Shown here in pieces: positions 59,548 to 64,000 of a stretch of 64,000 nt of DNA. The position numbers and the translations under genes are program-made. Each line of letters starts with the position of its first letter. Positions within the stretch are counted from its first letter, which is position 1. Origin of the DNA: Loktanella gaetbuli (GTDB taxonomy: Bacteria; Pseudomonadota; Alphaproteobacteria; Rhodobacterales; Rhodobacteraceae); the NCBI RefSeq assembly GCF_020531945.1, contig NZ_JAJATZ010000009.1, forward strand, positions 52,653-116,652, read 5' to 3'. The notes under the pieces are model-generated. The model saw only the letters and a list, made by a program, of their open reading frames with translations. It did no database searches and had not been told where the DNA came from.

Positions 59548-60813
59548 TTATTCGGTGTGGCCGTAGCCCGCGTTGCGCTCGATGTCGGCGTTGATCTCGT
59601 CCACCGCGGCGTCCAGCGTGTCGGCAACATCAGCACCGTTTGCGATGTCGGCCAGCGCCTTTTCAAAGACCTTTGCCTGGACCACGTAACCGGGGGTCAC
59701 GGGGCGGACCATCGCTTGCGCCTCGGTCAGGTCATAAAACACCGCCATCGGGCCGCCGTCCTGATAGTTCTCGGTCATCTGCGCCGATGATGTCGTGGGC
59801 GGGATCAGACCAATCGCGTTCGAGAACGCGGCGAGATATTCGTCCTGCAACGCGAATTCGATAAAAGCGGACGCGCCGTCAGGATGTTCGGATGCCGAGG
59901 ACACGCCAAACTGCCAGCTTGCCGCGCCGATCTTGGGGCCATTGCCGAAATCCGGAGCGGGCAGGAACACCGTATCTTCGAAGGTGTTCATGATGTTCAT
60001 CGCCGCCCAGTTGCCGTTCCAGCTAAAGGCATATTTGCCGTCCTGAAAACCGGTTTCGCGGGCTGCGGGATCCTGGCTGGTGCCGGGGACCAGATCATTC
60101 GCGAACAGGCCCTGCCACCATTCACCGAAGGCCATCGCCTCTTCGCCGTTCAGCACGCCTTCGGCGGTCTGATAGGTATCACGATCGACCAGATCGCCAC
60201 CAAAGGATTGCAGGAACGGGCTGAACGCATAGGGATACCATTCGCCGGTCCATGCCATGCCCAGATCAAGCGCATACTCAAAGTTGCCTGATTCCTTTGC
60301 TGCATCCAGTGCCGCATTGAATTCTTCCAGCGTCCAGGGTTCTTCTAGCGTCGGCGTGCGCAGGCTCAGATCGTCCAGAATCGACTGGCGCGTCACAAGA
60401 GCGACGGCCGCGTCCCACAGGCCAATGGAATACAGTTCTCCGTCCCAGTAGCCCTTGGGGCCGGGTAGAAAGTTTTCGATCTTGGATTCGTCGATTTGCA
60501 ACGGCTGCAGATAACCGGACCAGGCCCAGTTCGGCATGACGGGGCCGTCGACATCAATGATGTCAGGCAGGTTGCCTGCGAGGGCGGCAGCAACGACAGA
60601 GTCGTTATAGCTTTCCTGCGGAAAGCTCTCGACAACCACGTTCCAGTCGGACTGGCTGGCGTTGAAATCCGCGACGATCTGGTTCAGCACTTCGGCTTCT
60701 TGCGGGTTGCCAGCACCGTGATACCACATGGACAGTTCGGTCTGGGCTGCGGCCATCGTGGCCCAGCCGGTCGTGGCCAGCAGGGCCGCGCCTAGGGTTG
60801 TTCGCATTTTCAT
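59548..60813 (-). CDS. Periplasmic sugar-binding protein, CUT1 type
   Basis: 421 residues with a signal peptide (GAALLATTGWATMAAAQ). Family 1 extracellular binding protein: ELSMWYHGAGNPQEAEVLNQIVADFNASQ, GYWDGELYSIGLWDAAVALVTRQSIL, YAFSWNGNWAAMNIM. It overlaps the LacI-family gene by four bases (ATGA), so regulator and transporter are co-transcribed. Confidence 0.9.
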   Translation of the reverse strand: MKMRTTLGAALLATTGWATMAAAQTELSMWYHGAGNPQEAEVLNQIVADFNASQSDWNVVVESFPQESYNDSVVAAALAGNLPDIIDVDGPVMPNWAWSGYLQPLQIDESKIENFLPGPKGYWDGELYSIGLWDAAVALVTRQSILDDLSLRTPTLEEPWTLEEFNAALDAAKESGNFEYALDLGMAWTGEWYPYAFSPFLQSFGGDLVDRDTYQTAEGVLNGEEAMAFGEWWQGLFANDLVPGTSQDPAARETGFQDGKYAFSWNGNWAAMNIMNTFEDTVFLPAPDFGNGPKIGAASWQFGVSSASEHPDGASAFIEFALQDEYLAAFSNAIGLIPPTTSSAQMTENYQDGGPMAVFYDLTEAQAMVRPVTPGYVVQAKVFEKALADIANGADVADTLDAAVDEINADIERNAGYGHTE

Positions 60814-61901
60814 TGTGTCATCCTCCCGATTGACGTCAGTTTGGTGATGGGTGTCGGCATGGTCCTCACGGACTGACCGCTCTGTACGGGGCCGCTGACA
60901 AGCACCGGCGCACCCGGCACGTCATCGGCATCGTCGATCATGCGCAGCAACAGCTGCGTCGCCCGCACGCCCATAGCGTGATAGGGCAATTCTACCGACG
61001 TCAACGTCGGGTAGAGCGTTTGGGTAATCGTGCGGTAGTTGTCGTAGCCCGTGACACTGATGTCATCCGGCAGGTTCAGACCGCGCGACCGCAAGATCCC
61101 GTAGGCGCGCATCGCCATCTGGTCGTTGCCGAAACAGATGACCGTGGGCGGCACGTCAAGCGACAGAATGCGATCGATGGCATCCCACAGGATCTGCACC
61201 TCGGCATCCTGATCGGTCGTGCCGATGCCAGCCACGATCACCAGCGCAGGATCATAAGGGATGCCCGCAGCAGACAATGCGTCGCGGTAACCTTGCGTGC
61301 GCAGGCGCGTCGCGTCCAATTCGGCGTTCAACGTCAGATAGGCGATACGGCGATGACCCTTTGCGATCAGATCGGCAATCAGCATTTCCTGGCCCCTGCG
61401 GTCGTGCGGCAGGATACAAGGCGTGCCGGTGTCGTCATAGCAGTTCGCCAGAACCAGTCGTGTCTGCGCCGACACCGGCGGCAGTGAAACACTGCGGTGG
61501 TGGTCCGCGACGTAGATGATGCCCTCGACCCTGTGCTGTTCAAACGTCCGCATCAGGCCCGGGACCCTGTCGGGACGGCCACCGCTATCGGCGATCAGCA
61601 GTGTCTTTCCGCTGGTCTCCATCGCTTTCTGGACGCCTTGCACGATGAACAGATCAGGCAGGCCCGTCGTGTCAGGTTGTGACGCATCAACAGAAATCGC
61701 GCCGGTGATCAGGCCGATCAACCCCGATTTGTTGGACCGCATTGCACGGGCAGCCGATGACGGCGCATAGCCCAGTTCCGCAATCACAGCGTGCACGATC
61801 TTGGCCGTCTCTGCCTTGACCGGCGCATCGCCGTTCAGCACCCGGCTGACGGTCTTGGGGGAAACGCCGGCCGCCTTGGCCACGTCGTAGATCGTACTCA
61901 T
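60810..61901 (-). CDS. LacI-family transcriptional regulator
   Basis: 363 residues from the ATG at 61901 with GGGGGAGG upstream; the frame continues further, but MSTIYDVAKAAGVSPKTVSRVLNG is the standard LacI start (helix-turn-helix and hinge SNKSGLIGLIT). The effector domain follows (VDASQPDTTGLPDLFIVQGVQKAM). As first gene of its operon it controls itself together with the transporter and glycosidase, presumably released by the imported sugar. Tandem palindromic sites lie upstream of it. Confidence 0.92.
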   Translation of the reverse strand: MSTIYDVAKAAGVSPKTVSRVLNGDAPVKAETAKIVHAVIAELGYAPSSAARAMRSNKSGLIGLITGAISVDASQPDTTGLPDLFIVQGVQKAMETSGKTLLIADSGGRPDRVPGLMRTFEQHRVEGIIYVADHHRSVSLPPVSAQTRLVLANCYDDTGTPCILPHDRRGQEMLIADLIAKGHRRIAYLTLNAELDATRLRTQGYRDALSAAGIPYDPALVIVAGIGTTDQDAEVQILWDAIDRILSLDVPPTVICFGNDQMAMRAYGILRSRGLNLPDDISVTGYDNYRTITQTLYPTLTSVELPYHAMGVRATQLLLRMIDDADDVPGAPVLVSGPVQSGQSVRTMPTPITKLTSIGRMTQ

Positions 61902-61943
61902 GATGATCCTCCCCCACACCGTCAGCAACGTGTTGCTTCGCCT

Positions 61944-61973
61944 ATGACACCGATGTCATGACACCGATGTCAT
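61944..61973. promoter_or_regulatory. Tandem LacI-type operators
   Basis: ATGACACCGATGTCAT occurs twice in tandem, sharing two bases (61944-61959 and 61958-61973). Each has 6-bp arms ATGACA/TGTCAT. This is the form and size of LacI-family operators, and it sits 43 bases upstream of the LacI-family start. A further palindrome, AGCAACGTGTTGCT, lies at 61924-61937 in the leader. Confidence 0.8.
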
Positions 61974-61998
61974 ATCTCTCTGGTCTCTGGTTGGTCAA
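61969..61998 (-). promoter_or_regulatory. Promoter of the LacI-regulated sugar operon
   Basis: On the minus strand TTGACC (complement of 61993-61998) and TATGAC (complement of 61969-61974) are separated by 18 bases, a good sigma-70-type arrangement. The -10 box overlaps the distal operator, so bound repressor would block RNA polymerase directly. Confidence 0.6.
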
Positions 61999-62283
61999 GG
62001 TCTTTGTCGCACCTTGCACGCCGCAGCATGCACACCGACGCTCAGTATCGAGATGGGGATCGATTTTGCCTTCGACCGCGAGCAAGCAAAGGGCTGATAT
62101 TGATGTTTTCCGGCGCTAAGAGGCTGTGGAGGGCCACGTCGACCAAATCAGACAGACCATCTTGCATAATTCTTTACTGTCGCATTTGCGAACCGATGCG
62201 GCGGTGCAGCGAAAGCAAGTAAATACTCCTGACATATTCATGCAGTCAGCGAACAAAATCGCTCGAGAAAAAATGGGCGTTCC
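61999..62283. other. Intergenic region upstream of the MFS gene
   Basis: About 285 bases between divergent operons. No gene is recognised; a short frame around 62110-62220 (EAVEGHVDQIRQTILHNSLLSHLRTDAAVQRK) could be the debris of a gene. The promoter of the MFS gene should lie in the AT-rich part after 62200. Confidence 0.4.
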
Positions 62284-63552
62284 ATGATCAAAGTTCTTTC
62301 TGGGGTTTGGGCCCTTCTGCTGGGTATCGTTTTGATCATGCTGGGGAACGGCATGCATTTCACCCTGATCGGCCTGCGTGGCGGCATCGAAGGGTTTACG
62401 TCGAGCGAACTGGCCATCGTGACCTCCGGCTATTTCCTCGGCTTTCTTTCAGGTGCGCGTCTTACGCCGTTGATGATCCAACGTGTCGGCCATGTGCGCG
62501 TCTTCGCAGCACTTGGCAGTTTCATGTCGGCGGCATTGATTGCGCTGCCGCTTCTGACAGAGCCGTGGGCCTGGACTGTGCTTCGCGTTCTCGTCGGGTT
62601 TTGCATGTCGGGCATCTATGTCGCTGCGGAAAGTTGGCTGAATGCCGCTGCCACCAATGAGACACGCGGGAAAGTTCTTTCGGCCTACATGATCGCGCAG
62701 ACCCTTGGCATTATTGGCGCACAGGGGCCGCTGACGCTGGGCGACGCCGGAACGTCTGTGCTCTTTATCTGTGCCTCTATCCTCGTGTCGGTTTCATTCG
62801 CGCCCATTCTGCTGTCTGCCGCCGTGGTTCCGGTGGTCGAAGTCGCCAAACCCATGCCTTTGCGTGACCTGTTCAGGGGCTCGCCACTGGGAACGGTAGG
62901 CATATTCCTGCTTGGCAGCGTCTATGCGACCCAATCAGGCATGGGGGCCGTTTTCGGCACCAAGATCGACCTGACGGCCAATCAGATTTCGATGTTCATT
63001 GCCATGTTGTTTGCTGGTGCATTGGCGATGCAATATCCGATCGGCTGGTTATCGGACAGGATGGACCGGCGCAGGCTGATCTTCGGTCTTGCCGTCATGG
63101 GCAGTACCGCATGTCTGCTCGGATGGGCGACAGACGGTGGCATATCGATGCTGATGATTGCTGCATTTTTTGCCGGTGGTGTCACCACCCCGCTATATGC
63201 CTTGCTGTTGGCCTATACGAACGATTCACTGTCTGCGTCAGATATGCCCGCTGCGTCAGGCGGTCTTGTCTTTACCTTTGGGTTGGGCGCGATCATTGGC
63301 CCGCTGGTGACCGGTTGGGCCATGCAAAACTTGGAACCAAGGGCATTCTGGCTGGTGCTGGGTGTTACGTTTGTCGCCATCGCGCTTTACGCGCTTTACC
63401 GGATGACACAGCGGACCATCGCAACGGTCGATGAAACCGATAGTTACCTGAACGTCCTTCCGACTGCATCTCCTGTCGCGATCGAGGCGGCCGGCGAATG
63501 GGCCGTCGAAAACGCTGAGGCAGAACGCGAAGCAAAAGCAGTGGACGCCTGA
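62284..63552 (+). CDS. MFS transporter (YcaD-like)
   Basis: 422 residues with about twelve hydrophobic helices. GNGMHFTLIGLRGGIEGFTSSELAIVTSGYFLGFLSGARL and the mid-loop SDRMDRRRLIFG match the YcaD-like branch of the major facilitator superfamily. GVTTPLYALLLAYTNDSL and an acidic cytosolic tail (about 395-422) complete it. The substrate is unknown. It stands alone and divergent to the LacI operon. Confidence 0.82.
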   Translation: MIKVLSGVWALLLGIVLIMLGNGMHFTLIGLRGGIEGFTSSELAIVTSGYFLGFLSGARLTPLMIQRVGHVRVFAALGSFMSAALIALPLLTEPWAWTVLRVLVGFCMSGIYVAAESWLNAAATNETRGKVLSAYMIAQTLGIIGAQGPLTLGDAGTSVLFICASILVSVSFAPILLSAAVVPVVEVAKPMPLRDLFRGSPLGTVGIFLLGSVYATQSGMGAVFGTKIDLTANQISMFIAMLFAGALAMQYPIGWLSDRMDRRRLIFGLAVMGSTACLLGWATDGGISMLMIAAFFAGGVTTPLYALLLAYTNDSLSASDMPAASGGLVFTFGLGAIIGPLVTGWAMQNLEPRAFWLVLGVTFVAIALYALYRMTQRTIATVDETDSYLNVLPTASPVAIEAAGEWAVENAEAEREAKAVDA

Positions 63553-63609
63553 TTGGACTAGTTGGGCTCAATGCAGCCTTGTGATGTTGCAACACGTCCT
63601 GCCTTGGGC

Positions 63610-63880
63610 ACGTCAGATCGGCCAGGTACTGTTGGATTGGGCCGAGGAACGCGGATAGGCTTCGCCCCTATCAAGTCCAGTCAGCCGCAACAGAACGCCT
63701 GGATCGAGCGCAACAATCGCACCGTGCGACACGACTGGCTGGACCAATAAAACATCACTGGTATCAAGGAGTCCCAGCACTTCGCTACGCAATGGCTCTC
63801 GACTTCAATGACGATCATAAGAATATGGGCATTGGCCGCATCACGCTTTCAATAAAACTGAAAACGGCTGCGTCGTTCTA
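63610..63880 (+). pseudogene. IS3-family transposase C-terminal remnant
   Basis: SQPQQNAWIERNNRTVRHDWLDQ followed by a stop, then in a shifted frame ESQHFATQWLS and FNDDHKNMGIGRITLSIKLKTAAS. These match the end of an IS3-group OrfB (Q-x-N-A-x-I-E-R and the MGIGGITP segment). The N-terminal part is missing and several frame changes are present. It differs from the IS3 copy at 49317. Ends are approximate. Confidence 0.72.
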
Positions 63881-63964
63881 CGACCAAATCCCGTTTATAA
63901 CGGGAGGATTACCCATCTCCCAACGCGCCCCGTCTGCTTCCACGAGCAAAACGGCAACACAAAA

Positions 63965-63982
63965 AGCCACCCGAAGGTGGCT
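63965..63982 (-). terminator. Terminator for a minus-strand gene beyond the window
   Basis: AGCCACC (63965-63971) pairs with GGTGGCT (63976-63982) around the CGAA tetraloop. On the minus strand the hairpin is followed directly by TTTTTGTG, a standard rho-independent terminator. The gene it serves must lie right of base 64000. Confidence 0.82.
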
Positions 63983-64000
63983 GTTATCTCATTGTGATCA

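Overview
The window looks like a chromosomal segment of a roseobacter-type alphaproteobacterium (Rhodobacteraceae). The basis is high GC with GC-rich codon use, the ribosomal protein order rplB-rpsS-rplV-rpsC, alphaproteobacterial ABC sugar and betaine transporters, and IS481, IS3 and IS6 elements of the kinds common in that family. This is inferred from sequence character, not from a search. I saw no rRNA, tRNA or CRISPR array.

Layout. 1-2162 (minus): part of the S10 ribosomal operon. 2468-5149 (minus): a classical autotransporter. 5403-27254 (minus): a tightly packed operon of about 22 kb with translationally coupled genes. It encodes a Tad-like machine (prepilin peptidase, TadC, TadB, two TadA/CpaF ATPases, CpaB and three tiny pilin-like proteins, one of 42 aa). 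It also encodes an accessory set unusual for Tad pili: a large membrane pseudokinase, FHA-like domains (one fused to TadA), a tandem caspase-like/peptidoglycan-binding protein, a MacB-type ABC transporter and large periplasmic proteins including a VWA protein. 27356-32204 (plus, divergent): three TadE/G-type pseudopilins. The last carries a C-terminal HNH nuclease toxin of the WHH type and is followed by a probable immunity gene. Neither a secretin (CpaC/RcpA) nor a TadZ/CpaE gene is present. Together these suggest a Tad-derived, phospho-signalling-linked toxin-delivery system, the most interesting object in the window.

32202-33306: an IS481 copy abutting the immunity gene and broken by small palindromic elements. 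33638-48406: two divergent clusters for uptake (CUT2 ABC transporter) and oxidation of a sugar, probably a 6-deoxy sugar such as L-fucose or L-rhamnose, through SDR dehydrogenases, a diketo-acid (FAH-family) hydrolase and an FMN-dependent 2-hydroxyacid oxidase. Between them sits a one-component regulator made of a winged helix fused to an ABC solute-binding-protein fold.

48467-50674: a mobile-element scar with an IS6 remnant and a broken IS3 element. The IS3 joins an aldo/keto reductase fragment to a LysR fragment, both lacking their 5' ends. 51031-54800 (minus): a YehZYXW-type osmoprotectant ABC transporter. 55471-61901 (minus): a LacI-regulated CUT1 sugar transporter with a clan GH-J-like glycosidase, preceded by two tandem operator palindromes overlapping the promoter. 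62284-63552 (plus): an MFS transporter, then an IS3 remnant and a terminator for a gene beyond the right edge.
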